Below are positions 9,501 through 16,581 of a stretch of 64,000 nt of DNA, piece after piece; the stretch's first letter is position 1; each line of letters starts with the position of its first letter. A program made the translations under genes and the position numbers. The stretch is from Elusimicrobium sp. An273 (GTDB lineage Bacteria; Elusimicrobiota; Elusimicrobia; Elusimicrobiales; Elusimicrobiaceae), in contig NZ_NFJD01000004.1 in the NCBI RefSeq assembly GCF_002159705.1, positions 186,001-250,000 on the forward strand. Reading direction: 5' to 3'. Under the pieces are notes generated by a model. It was given only the letters and a program-made list of their open reading frames with translations. It was not told the DNA's origin and made no database searches.

Positions 9501-10260
9501 GTCTATGCAAGGATGGATTATGTCCGCCGCGAAAGAAGACCAGGAAAAAGCAATGGCTAAATTTGGCGATGCTTTTGACCCGGAAAAATTAAAGGAAGAC
9601 GTGCAGCGCCAGGAGGAACAAGCCCAGCAGGCCGGAGTAGATGCCTCGCAAAACGCCTCGTTGAGTACGTATCAAGACGTCTCGGCGGCGGTAAAACAAA
9701 GCTCGGAAGGGGCCTCGCTGACCTTCCCCATTATCAGCGTCAGACACGCGCTTCCGGAAGGATTTGGCAATTTGTCCTTTGTAACCGAACAAGATGAAGC
9801 CAAATTGGCGCAAATGGCTTCCCAACTGCAACTGAACCGGGCCCTTGTCAAACAGGCACAAGCCCAACAGGAAAAGTTTGCTCAGGCCGAAAAAGAGATG
9901 AAAGAAGAGTACTTGCAAATGATACTGGCCACCGTTGAAATAGATCAGGCGTCCTATGAAGACTATGCCTCGCGTTATGGAGGAGAAAATTATAAAAAAG
10001 ACATCACGGCTATTTTCAACGAGTATAAAAAGCGCATTACGCAGACGATGAATTCTGATGAGCCGCTGGAAACCGTTAACAACAAATTGAATACCATCCA
10101 GCAGGATATTCAAAACAAGCTGACGCAGAAAATAGAAGAAATAGCCCGCATGATTGAATTGTTGCAGCAGCAAGCCGTAGAGGAAGAAGAATATCTCCCC
10201 TATGGCGATGACGGCGGAACGGAAGGCTATTTTGAAGAAACGCCGGTAGAAGCCTATTAA
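6523..10260 (+). CDS. large exported protein of unknown function
   Basis: A 1245-residue protein that I do not recognise. It begins with a clear signal peptide (hydrophobic core, then PAPGAWA before QPRV). An Ala/Lys/Glu-rich helical stretch follows at about 40-105. Two long hydrophobic segments lie near residues 587-612 and 969-992 and could be membrane-spanning. About 1130-1225 is predicted coiled coil by its Gln/Glu/Ala composition, and the tail is short and acidic. It contains no visible enzyme motif. AGAGGAGAA before the ATG, its own -10 box and a terminator immediately downstream make it a single-gene unit. Its size and codon use resemble its neighbours, so it looks native. A surface or inner-membrane structural role is a guess. 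Confidence 0.85.
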   Translation: MQSFLCRVMALVFLFNCMLPAPGAWAQPRVSSDQIRQHVDQFVTEYLESSVAAASEELQYAQTPAEIATAITKLHKAVEERAAAKKQEEAKRQKLKESLVAPRSSTYVAPPVNPYKVFKSLNQNEVLQKLAKDELTVDDMINYIDPFEPADYNLQNLIYASEVLGNSIDAVLVQPDELVISQMNGLILFAQLRVLYRLEKLSKKAPASIYDAMALGSLRITLWKLHNFYVQTGQEDPLLAPEIGDPLSNSSIPAPQFNRELPWIVMNSWTQREIPFQLPPDIYQQINHQFLTELSTIKSHNPKEGSAEYQVMLSLADYATVYAMLEDPSQITPLVKLFDEGPKRSMRGKVVPGKFQQPYSPVLNDIFTSVYESVKYLVSDSAVWSQIIFMLKDFSDPAQYSLPTNIFALEAASLMYSQSQNCQAAAGAAAADYPVFLRCNSGNMQNDTLRPLFAQRTADLYAPLTRTHYLGIEDYGLDSQQMQMLADKLAFIYNGFANDELKWDYSRPRMKGSYVLDKGEDGKSLILNDKNSVPRLVPINRGHQFQLPDGSLKTISGFARMSDGTWVEMQLKNGLNAKKASDEANAKFFWFVGNAIFWIYGGEVLTFIGTAYRTTKGAMLALPKALKAAAQANKGRRALSFGVEIQKGVRFANLAKTLKKNAVTLQVERITEKTVKGSQKRMPAPQSYTPAMESNFKTITTQHALEGKYSKWNPKRWVGKEPAPITRFSFEQPIPGFGGVRQGTVEVTGTSLDKGVRSWDDWRKLRSSFRPLDVPPPNTSTEALSTFTRGFRSSADPKAIVFPRFYDYTTRKGLIQELLLTNAITKAAKGGAFNAWVPIKTPVFEGTAGTASGETVTWWNVTRLGAPGNELAAGFNHIVLTPAIGGKAARITSIDPTKLKNAIEIPLQRVTSNTWQPTVIHHYFNEVERTGIGKYLLPKYVPNANYWQTAKSNWRFALPVLKNTASNTRFWQGLVGNMVFFGTWAGLDMVTYPSMQGWIMSAAKEDQEKAMAKFGDAFDPEKLKEDVQRQEEQAQQAGVDASQNASLSTYQDVSAAVKQSSEGASLTFPIISVRHALPEGFGNLSFVTEQDEAKLAQMASQLQLNRALVKQAQAQQEKFAQAEKEMKEEYLQMILATVEIDQASYEDYASRYGGENYKKDITAIFNEYKKRITQTMNSDEPLETVNNKLNTIQQDIQNKLTQKIEEIARMIELLQQQAVEEEEYLPYGDDGGTEGYFEETPVEAY

Positions 10261-10272
10261 AACTTTGCCAAC

Positions 10273-10304
10273 AAAAAAGCCCGCCTGAACCGGCGGGCTT
10301 TTTT
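10273..10304. terminator. bidirectional Rho-independent terminator
   Basis: AAAAAAGCCCGCC pairs with GGCGGGCTTTTTT around a six-base loop. It separates the convergent 1245-residue protein gene and nfnA and works in both directions. Confidence 0.85.
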
Positions 10305-10317
10305 ATGCGTTGCTAAA

Positions 10318-11172
10318 TTAATGCAAGCCGCATTTGCAAACGTGATCTTTTTCGTAGAGCTTCAGGCTTTCCGCTTCCTGCGGGCGGTACTCGCTGGTGC
10401 GGCGGATGAGTTCGTCAAAATCAATGGTTTTTGACGGGAACATCGGGCCATCCACACACGCAAAGCGCACCTTGCCTTCCACCGTTACGCGGCAGCAGCC
10501 GCACATGCCGGTGCCGTCTAGCATAATAGGGTTCAAGCTGGCGTGGGGTTCCATGCCCAGTTTGTCCATTAAGCGGGAAGTAAACTTCATCATCGGAATC
10601 GGGCCGATGATAAACCCCGCATTAATTTTTTCGCCCTCATCGTGCAGCTTTTGGATAGCATCCGTTACCATGCCTTTCATCCCGTAACTGCCGTCATCGG
10701 TGGTGCTTACGGTTTTGTCGCACAAAGCTTTCATTTCATCTTCCAAAATCAAGAGCGACTTGGTGCGCGCGCCCAACACGGCAATCACACGGTTGCCGGC
10801 CTCCTTAAACGCGCGGGCAATCGGGTACACTTCGGCAATACCCACCCCGCCGCCTACCACGGCCACCGTACCGTAGTTTTTAATTTCCACGGGTGTGCCC
10901 AGCGGGCCGGCGATATTTAAGAATTTTTCGCCTTGTTTAAACGAATTAAACATAGAGGTGGATTTGCCGATGGCCTGAATGATAATGGTGATGGTGCCTT
11001 TTTCTTTATCCCAGTCCACCAGCGTAACCGGCACGCGTTCGCCCCCTTCGCGCCCGCGCAGAATAACAAACTGCCCGGCCTTGGCCGAAGCGGCCACCAG
11101 CGGTTTGTAAATCACAAACTTTACCACGACATCGCTTAAATTTTCTTTAACTAAAATGGTATTTTCTTCCAT
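10318..11172 (-). CDS. nfnA: NfnA-like ferredoxin:NADP+ oxidoreductase small subunit
   Basis: A 284-residue flavoprotein of the dihydroorotate dehydrogenase electron-transfer (PyrK/SudB/NfnA) family. An N-terminal FAD-binding barrel is followed by a nucleotide-binding domain with VGGGVGIAEVYPIAR (about 106-120), and by a C-terminal [2Fe-2S] site with MCGCCRV (Cys224, 226, 227) and Cys239. With NfnB it catalyses electron bifurcation between NADPH, NADH and ferredoxin. The gene starts one base after the nfnB stop. The gene order (large subunit first) is the reverse of the commonly described nfnAB order. The protein ends in CKCGLH, an extra cysteine pair of unknown meaning. Confidence 0.87.
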   Translation of the reverse strand: MEENTILVKENLSDVVVKFVIYKPLVAASAKAGQFVILRGREGGERVPVTLVDWDKEKGTITIIIQAIGKSTSMFNSFKQGEKFLNIAGPLGTPVEIKNYGTVAVVGGGVGIAEVYPIARAFKEAGNRVIAVLGARTKSLLILEDEMKALCDKTVSTTDDGSYGMKGMVTDAIQKLHDEGEKINAGFIIGPIPMMKFTSRLMDKLGMEPHASLNPIMLDGTGMCGCCRVTVEGKVRFACVDGPMFPSKTIDFDELIRRTSEYRPQEAESLKLYEKDHVCKCGLH

Positions 11173-11173
11173 A

Positions 11174-12565
11174 TTATTTTCCCTCTTTCAAATAAGCGTT
11201 AATCCGGCGCGCGGCCTCAATGCCGTCTTTCATGGCCAACAGCACCGTGGCCCCTCCGCGGATGATGTCCCCCCCGGCATATACGCCCGGCAAGGTGGTT
11301 TTCCCTTCTTCATCCAAGGCAAGCACGCCGCGTTCGGTCGTTTTCAGTTCCGGCGTGGTTTTAGCAATAATCGGGTTGGGTTTCTGCCCGATGGCCACAA
11401 TAATCGTATCCACCGGCATCACAAATTCCGAACCGGGGATTTCCACCGGTCTTCTGCGGCCTCTTTCATCGGGTTCGCCCAATTGGTTGCGCGTGCATTT
11501 TAACCCGGTTACGCGGCCCTTATCGTCCATCAGTACTTCTTTGGGCGTTACCAGGTATTCAAATTGGACGCCTTCTTCTTTGGCGTGTTCCACTTCTGCG
11601 GCGCGGGCGGGCATTTCGGCCGCGCTTCTGCGGTAAGCGATGGTTACGCTGTCCGGCCCCAGGCGCATGGCGCAGCGGGCCGCATCCATGGCGCTGTTCC
11701 CGCCGCCCAAAACGGCCACGTGTTTGCCCACCTGAATGGGCGTATCCGTTTCCGGGAATTTATACGCCTGCATTAAATTGACGCGGGTCAAAAATTCGTT
11801 GGCGCTGTATACGCCCACGGCATTTTCACCGGGGATTCCGGTCATCGTAGGAAGCCCCGCGCCGCTGCCCACATACACGGCGTCAAACTGTTTTAAAAGA
11901 TCCGCCACTTTTTCCGTAGCGCCGATTAATACGTCGGTTACAAACTTTACGCCCATGGATTTGACGGTTTCAATTTCGTGGTCAATCACTTCCCGCGGCA
12001 AGCGGAAAGAGGGAATCCCGTAGCGAAGCACGCCGCCAAAGGCGTGGAGCGCTTCAAACACGGTTACTTCATGCCCGGCGCGGGCCAGCTCCGCCGCGGC
12101 CGCAATGGAAGACGGGCCCGAACCGATGCACGCCACTTTTTTGCCGGTGGGAGCGGCGGTTTTGGGGGCTTTTAACAAGCCTTCTTTGCGGGCGGTGTCG
12201 GCGGTGTAGCGTTCAAGCATGCCGATATTGACCGAGCCGAAACGGTCTTTTAAAATACAATTGCCTTCGCAGTGTTTTTCCTGCGGGCAAACACGGCCGC
12301 AAATGGCGGGCAGCAAGCTGGTTTCCATAATTTTGCTGGCGGCTTCGCCTACTTTGCCTTCCTTTAACAAAGCAATAAAGTCCGGAATTTGCACTCCTAC
12401 CGGGCAGTTGGCCTGACAATGCGCATTTTTGCAATGCAGGCAGCGGTCGGCCTCGGCCATGGCTTCTTCTTTGGTGAAGATTTGAGCCACTTCTTCAAAG
12501 TTATGTTTGCGCACTTCGGGGTCTAATTGCTTCCCGTTGTGGCGCGGTGCGGACGGATTTGGCAT
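11174..12565 (-). CDS. nfnB: NfnB-like NADPH-dependent oxidoreductase (GltD family)
   Basis: A 463-residue protein of the glutamate synthase small-subunit family. The N-terminus carries the two [4Fe-4S] cysteine sets (CLHCKNAHCQANCP near 42-55, and CGRVCPQEKHCEGNC near 89-103). It is followed by an FAD-binding fingerprint GSGPSSIAAAAELARAG (about 153) and a second Rossmann fold for NADPH with LGGGNSAMDAARCA. Because its partner is an NfnA-type flavoprotein and no large glutamate synthase subunit is nearby, an electron-bifurcating transhydrogenase is more likely than glutamate synthase. ATGGAGGAACCG before the ATG supplies a good ribosome binding site. Confidence 0.87.
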   Translation of the reverse strand: MPNPSAPRHNGKQLDPEVRKHNFEEVAQIFTKEEAMAEADRCLHCKNAHCQANCPVGVQIPDFIALLKEGKVGEAASKIMETSLLPAICGRVCPQEKHCEGNCILKDRFGSVNIGMLERYTADTARKEGLLKAPKTAAPTGKKVACIGSGPSSIAAAAELARAGHEVTVFEALHAFGGVLRYGIPSFRLPREVIDHEIETVKSMGVKFVTDVLIGATEKVADLLKQFDAVYVGSGAGLPTMTGIPGENAVGVYSANEFLTRVNLMQAYKFPETDTPIQVGKHVAVLGGGNSAMDAARCAMRLGPDSVTIAYRRSAAEMPARAAEVEHAKEEGVQFEYLVTPKEVLMDDKGRVTGLKCTRNQLGEPDERGRRRPVEIPGSEFVMPVDTIIVAIGQKPNPIIAKTTPELKTTERGVLALDEEGKTTLPGVYAGGDIIRGGATVLLAMKDGIEAARRINAYLKEGK

Positions 12566-12627
12566 ACGGTTCCTCCATCTAATTCAAAATAGTAAGAGCA
12601 AAAAATATATTTTACAGCTATACTATT

Positions 12628-12650
12628 AACAGGAACGGAAGTTCCCTGTT
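12628..12650. promoter_or_regulatory. inverted repeat between divergent nfnB and ytxH-like genes
   Basis: AACAGGAAC and GTTCCCTGTT face each other around four bases, with one bulge. The element ends eight bases before the plus-strand -10 box and sits near where an nfnB promoter would be. It could be an operator; the T-run following on the plus strand also gives it a terminator-like look. Confidence 0.4.
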
Positions 12651-12657
12651 TTTGTTG

Positions 12658-12663
12658 TACAAT
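12658..12663 (+). promoter_or_regulatory. -10 box TACAAT of the YtxH-like gene
   Basis: TTTTTGTTGTACAATAT precedes a leader with AAGGAGGGGG. The same T-rich plus TACAAT arrangement occurs before the peptide transporter gene. Confidence 0.45.
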
Positions 12664-12702
12664 ATATATACATTATAGCAAAGCCACAAGGAGGGGGATT
12701 AT

Positions 12703-13053
12703 ATGTGCCATAAATGCGATTGTGCCGGAAAAGGACTGGCCGCTTTCTTATTGGGCGCCATTGTAGGCGCGGCAGCGGGCGTATTGTTTGCGCCGGCCAA
12801 AGGGGAAACCACCCGCCGCAAACTCAAACGCTGGGCCGACGATACGTATGAAGAACAAAAAGAATACGTCTTGGAACATGCGGAAGATTTAAAGGGAAGA
12901 ATCAAAGAACACGCGGCGGATTTGAAAGAAAAAATTTCCGCCCATGCCGAAGACGCCCGCGAACGCCTGGCGGAAGGAAAAGACAAAGTGGTAAAAGAAT
13001 TCAACCGCCGCAAAGACGAAATCGCCGCGAAATTTAAAAAAGACGAAGAGTAA
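12703..13053 (+). CDS. YtxH-domain small membrane protein
   Basis: A 116-residue protein with a short Cys-rich N-terminus (CHKCDC), one glycine/alanine-rich transmembrane helix (about 12-29, GAIVGAAAGVLFAPAKGE, the YtxH signature) and a long charged amphipathic helix rich in Lys/Glu with 11-residue periodicity (EHAADLKEKISAHAEDARE). YtxH proteins are general-stress membrane proteins in Firmicutes with unknown molecular function. A strong AAGGAGGGGG supports the start. It is a monocistronic unit, divergent from nfnB, closed by a strong terminator. Confidence 0.8.
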   Translation: MCHKCDCAGKGLAAFLLGAIVGAAAGVLFAPAKGETTRRKLKRWADDTYEEQKEYVLEHAEDLKGRIKEHAADLKEKISAHAEDARERLAEGKDKVVKEFNRRKDEIAAKFKKDEE

Positions 13054-13062
13054 CCTCCCTAT

Positions 13063-13097
13063 ACAAAAGCCCCAGCCGATCGGCTGGGGCTTTTTGT
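13063..13097. terminator. bidirectional Rho-independent terminator
   Basis: AAAAGCCCCAGCCGATCGGC and its complement form a nearly perfect palindrome flanked by A and T runs between convergent genes. Confidence 0.9.
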
Positions 13098-13101
13098 ACG
13101 G

Positions 13102-14049
13102 TTATTTTTTGCAAAACGCTTTTGCCATTTCAAAGGCTTCCGCAATATCGGGCGGTTCCGGCCCCACGTATACTTTGCTGATAAACATTTCATGGTTGGA
13201 AACCGCATGGATAATTTCGTCCATCAGCAGGCCTTTATCCGCCTCTTTCTCCACGGCGTCCACCACGGAAGAAGCGTTCTTGGGTGCCAGGATATTCTCC
13301 ACCCCGCAGTGCAGCATTTTAATGGCGCTCGCGTCTTCGTAGCGAAGCCGCCCCTTAAAAAGCGGAAAACTGACCACGCAGCCTTTATAATTGAGCCGTT
13401 TTTTGAGCAATCCCTTAATCACCCGATCGGAAAGCATGGCTTGGTGGTCGTTGTCTATATTCGGGAAGATCATATCCGAGGGCATAATGGCGTCCGCCCG
13501 GCGGAAAATATGTTTGTACGGCACAAATTCGGCGTCTTCCATCTGGGCCAGCGTTTTAAGCACGCCCGACACGCCGGGGAAATACTTAATGCAGTTAAGC
13601 GCCCCCCCGTTGGAAAGCCCGGCGATAAAATCCCCCGCCAGGTGGGTAACCGTCAGCGGTACGTCGGAAAAAGCCGGCGGGGCGTATCCCAAATCCACTA
13701 CGGGGCAAAGCACCCAGTCCAGCCCCATGCTGCGCGCCATGCGCGCAATTAAATTGCCTTTGCGGTAAGCCCCGTCCTGCGGGCAGGAAAAATGCTGCAG
13801 CGTTTCATTGGCCGGCAGAGCGGGGGCGTCGGTTACGATTTCGCTTAAATCTTCGTCAATATCGGCGCAGAATAACAATTTCCCGTACGGGGACAGGTCG
13901 TTCATGCGCTTGGTAAAATCTTTGGTTTCTTGGGCCGTTCCCCCGTACACGCAAAATCCGCCCACTCCGCGGCGGGTCAACTCTTCCGCTTCCTGCAGAC
14001 TGCTTTGACCAAACCAAAAACCGGGAAAAACAATGCGAGCGGGCTTCAT
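13102..14049 (-). CDS. GH3-like protein lacking catalytic residues
   Basis: A 315-residue protein resembling the N-terminal domain of glycoside hydrolase family 3 (NagZ-like beta-N-acetylhexosaminidases): a barrel beginning FPGFWFG, then KYFPG (155-159) where NagZ has KHFPG, then IMPSDMIF and a late strand GCVVSFPL. In NagZ that strand carries the nucleophile aspartate (SDDL-like); here Phe and Pro stand there, and the NagZ His-Asp acid/base loop after KHFPG is absent. It is therefore probably not a hydrolase. No signal peptide is seen. I start at MKPARIVF, with AGGAGA upstream. A start 57 codons earlier would run over the neighbouring gene. It follows the alpha/beta hydrolase gene by 14 bases. 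Confidence 0.7.
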   Translation of the reverse strand: MKPARIVFPGFWFGQSSLQEAEELTRRGVGGFCVYGGTAQETKDFTKRMNDLSPYGKLLFCADIDEDLSEIVTDAPALPANETLQHFSCPQDGAYRKGNLIARMARSMGLDWVLCPVVDLGYAPPAFSDVPLTVTHLAGDFIAGLSNGGALNCIKYFPGVSGVLKTLAQMEDAEFVPYKHIFRRADAIMPSDMIFPNIDNDHQAMLSDRVIKGLLKKRLNYKGCVVSFPLFKGRLRYEDASAIKMLHCGVENILAPKNASSVVDAVEKEADKGLLMDEIIHAVSNHEMFISKVYVGPEPPDIAEAFEMAKAFCKK

Positions 14050-14063
14050 ATTTATCTCCTGGG

Positions 14064-14942
14064 TTATAAGGCGCCTTGCTGCACGCCCAAGACGGACGGC
14101 ACGAGCGACTCTTCCGTTCCGGACGGCGGCACCAGCAATCCCTGCGTGTTGGTAGGAACGGTCAAATCCACCGCCGGGGCGTCCGGCAATACTTCCGGCT
14201 TGTGCGGCGTTTTGAGCCATTGGATTACCGCCGGGCGCAGGTATTTATCCAACATATCGTGCGAGGTTAAATCATAAGCGGTTAAGAAAGTTACTTTGCC
14301 TTCTCCCGCCGTTAAAAACGCCACATTGCGGATGACGCTGGCTTCCAAAAAACTTTTTTTGTCGGCGGCGCCGGCGGCAATCAAAATATCGCCTTTGTAC
14401 AGACGCATGGCCGGAATGGAAAGAACATCTCGGTTATTGGTGGTGGGGCTGATTAAGGCCACCCCGCCGATATCCGGCGAAAAACTCATGCTTTTTGCCG
14501 CCACGTTGGCGCCCAGCCCGGCCCCCAGCACCACCATATCCTGCTGGGAAACGCCTTTCTTGTCCAGAAAGGAAACGGCGGCTTCTACGTCGCGCGTCAT
14601 TTTGTTATATTCGTTGTCCACCCCTTCCCGGGCAAACGAAAAGGCCTCTCCTTTGTTGGTGCTTTGTCCGTGGCCGCGCAAGTCCAGGGCCAAGTAGCCA
14701 AAGCCTTCACTGCCCAGGTTGGCTTTAAACGTGGAAAATTCTTCTTTATTTTTGCCTAAATCATGCAACAAAATAACCGTCCGCTTCCCCTCATCCGCCG
14801 GGCGGTACAGCGCGGCAAGCGCCCATCCGTCCTGCGTGGAAAGCGAAACGGCCTGTTCTTTAGCGTCCGCACCGGCGGCCGGCAGCGCCAAAAGCGCCAG
14901 CGCCCATACCGGTGCGGCAAACTTTAATATGCGGCAAAACAT
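14064..14942 (-). CDS. exported alpha/beta-hydrolase-fold protein without nucleophile serine
   Basis: A 292-residue protein with a signal peptide (core ILKFAAPVWALALLALPAAG) and an alpha/beta hydrolase fold: oxyanion region VILLHDLGKNKEEF, then ALDLRGHGQS, and a late His in TSHDML. The nucleophile elbow reads LGAGLGAN, so the usual GxSxG serine is glycine (codon GGG). The fold is kept but classical esterase or peptidase chemistry is not expected. Start chosen at MFCRILKF, one base after the ndk stop; a longer form would overlap ndk. It probably shares a transcript with ndk and the GH3-like gene. It may act as a binding protein; this is inference. Confidence 0.78.
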   Translation of the reverse strand: MFCRILKFAAPVWALALLALPAAGADAKEQAVSLSTQDGWALAALYRPADEGKRTVILLHDLGKNKEEFSTFKANLGSEGFGYLALDLRGHGQSTNKGEAFSFAREGVDNEYNKMTRDVEAAVSFLDKKGVSQQDMVVLGAGLGANVAAKSMSFSPDIGGVALISPTTNNRDVLSIPAMRLYKGDILIAAGAADKKSFLEASVIRNVAFLTAGEGKVTFLTAYDLTSHDMLDKYLRPAVIQWLKTPHKPEVLPDAPAVDLTVPTNTQGLLVPPSGTEESLVPSVLGVQQGAL

Positions 14943-14943
14943 G

Positions 14944-15402
14944 TTAACGGTCCAAAACCTCTTCGGGTTTAAACCAGAGCGCAATTTCTTTTTCCGCATC
15001 TTCCGGCGAGCCGGACGCGTGCACGCAGTTTTGCATTACATCGCCGATAAAGCGCCCAAAGCTGCCGCGGATCGTCCACGGAGCGGCTTTTTCGGGGTTG
15101 GTGCTGCCGATTTCCTGGCGCACTTTGGCAATGGCGTTTTCGCCCTGGAAAACGAATGCGTAAATTTTGTGGTTGGGCACATTGTTAAATTCACCCATCA
15201 TATACTGGATGACTTCTTCCAAGAAAGGTTTCCCTTCCAAATTCTTATAGTGCGCCCGCGCCAATTCTTCAGTCAGCGAAACCACTTTTGCCCCGGTCAT
15301 TTGCAGTCCGAGGTGATCCAACCGGTCTAAAATAAGACCGCTGATGCGTTTTTCAATCGCATCCGGTTTAATTAGAACAAGTGTTCTTTCCATATATCTC
15401 AT
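14944..15402 (-). CDS. ndk: nucleoside diphosphate kinase
   Basis: This 152-residue enzyme equilibrates nucleoside di- and triphosphates in the cytoplasm. Family hallmarks are ERTLVLIKPDA at the N-terminus and NCVHASGSPEDAEKEI with the phospho-accepting His near 118. Length is slightly above the usual 140 or so. Two starts are possible: MRYMERT or, three codons later, MERT, which matches homologues. No ribosome binding site serves either. TATAAT lies eight bases before the first ATG, so a near-leaderless mRNA starting at or beside the upstream ATG is likely and I use that start. It heads a probable operon with the two pseudoenzyme genes. Confidence 0.93.
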   Translation of the reverse strand: MRYMERTLVLIKPDAIEKRISGLILDRLDHLGLQMTGAKVVSLTEELARAHYKNLEGKPFLEEVIQYMMGEFNNVPNHKIYAFVFQGENAIAKVRQEIGSTNPEKAAPWTIRGSFGRFIGDVMQNCVHASGSPEDAEKEIALWFKPEEVLDR

Positions 15403-15410
15403 ATGTAAAC

Positions 15411-15416
15411 ATTATA
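15411..15416 (-). promoter_or_regulatory. -10 box TATAAT of ndk
   Basis: A perfect TATAAT on the minus strand is followed after eight bases by the first ndk ATG, leaving almost no leader. Confidence 0.5.
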
Positions 15417-15488
15417 CCAATCTAAAAAAACCTGTCAATCTTTTTACGAACGCGAAGGATTTTTGCCCAATAGACGGGCACTTTAAGG

Positions 15489-15494
15489 TATAAT
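15489..15494 (+). promoter_or_regulatory. -10 box TATAAT of the oxidoreductase-lpxB operon
   Basis: GGTATAATAG precedes a short leader with CGGAG. The nearest -35-like TTGCCC has a spacer of 20 bases, so it is doubtful. Confidence 0.45.
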
Positions 15495-15516
15495 AGAAAA
15501 AACGGAGATGATTTTT

Positions 15517-16581
15517 ATGGCCCAAGACAAACCCCTTAAATTCGGCGTCATCGGCGCCGGCAAAATTGGCACTTTTCACACCCGCACGCTGGCAAATATG
15601 AAAGGCGTTTCGCTGGTGGGCGTATGCGACCCCGATTTAATGCGCGCCCAAAAACTGGCGTGGGAACACAACTGCACCCCCTACTCCAAGCCGGAAGAAC
15701 TGGTGGGGCAGGTGGACGCCGTCATTGTAGCGGCGCCTACGCAGCTGCACCATCAAATTGGGATGTATTGCCTGGAACACGGCGTGCATACGCTGGTGGA
15801 AAAACCCATTGCCGTAACCATGCAGGAAGCGCGCGACTTAATCCAATGCGCCAAACGCCAGGGCCTGGTGCTGCAGGTGGGGCATGTGGAGCGGTTTAAC
15901 CCCGCCGTAGTGGAAGCGGTAAAATACATTGAAGATCCCCGTTTTATTACCATCACCCGCCAAGGCCCGTATGACGGCCGCATGGCCAACATCAGCGTGG
16001 TGCTGGACTTAATGATTCACGATTTGGATTTGCTCTACACCATTGTGCCCAGCGAAGTGGTGTCCATTGATGCGGTGGGGCTGAGTGTTTTCTCCCCTCA
16101 CGAAGACATCGCCAACGTGCGCCTGCACTTTGCCAACGGCGCCGTGGCCGACGTTACCGCCAGCCGCGCCAGCTTTGAACGGGCCCGCTTTATGCACTTG
16201 TTTCAGCCCAGCGGGTATGTGTCGGTGGATTTTATGAATGCGCGGGTAAAAACCTACCGCAAGGAAAAACCGGTCATTGAAAACATGAACGATTTGACCG
16301 TTACTTACCCCAAAGTGGAAAAGCAATTGCCGATTACGGCGGAAATTTTGCACTTTATCGATTGCATCAAAACGGCCAAAACGCCGGCCCCCAGCGGCGA
16401 AAAAGGTATGAAAGCGCTGGATTTGGCCCTGCAAATTTGCGAAAAAATGAACCGCTTTGACATTCCCAAAACCGGCCACCTGCACACGCCCAGGCCGCTG
16501 CAGGCCATCAGCACCGTTGCCCGCGCCGCACAGGCCGTGCTGGACGAAACGCTGGGGCATTTAAAAGGAGACGATAAATAA
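15517..16581 (+). CDS. Gfo/Idh/MocA family oxidoreductase
   Basis: A 354-residue NAD(P)-dependent sugar oxidoreductase. It shows an N-terminal Rossmann fold FGVIGAGKIGTFH, the family EKPIAVTM motif, and a central HDLDLLYTI region typical of the substrate domain. It shares its last base with lpxB, so the two are coupled. Gfo/Idh enzymes next to lipid A genes include GnnA, which oxidises UDP-GlcNAc toward the 3-amino sugar used for amide-linked lipid A; no GnnB aminotransferase lies in the window, so this remains a hypothesis. The start is the second ATG, because GGAG touches the first one and is correctly spaced only for MAQDKP. Confidence 0.85.
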   Translation: MAQDKPLKFGVIGAGKIGTFHTRTLANMKGVSLVGVCDPDLMRAQKLAWEHNCTPYSKPEELVGQVDAVIVAAPTQLHHQIGMYCLEHGVHTLVEKPIAVTMQEARDLIQCAKRQGLVLQVGHVERFNPAVVEAVKYIEDPRFITITRQGPYDGRMANISVVLDLMIHDLDLLYTIVPSEVVSIDAVGLSVFSPHEDIANVRLHFANGAVADVTASRASFERARFMHLFQPSGYVSVDFMNARVKTYRKEKPVIENMNDLTVTYPKVEKQLPITAEILHFIDCIKTAKTPAPSGEKGMKALDLALQICEKMNRFDIPKTGHLHTPRPLQAISTVARAAQAVLDETLGHLKGDDK

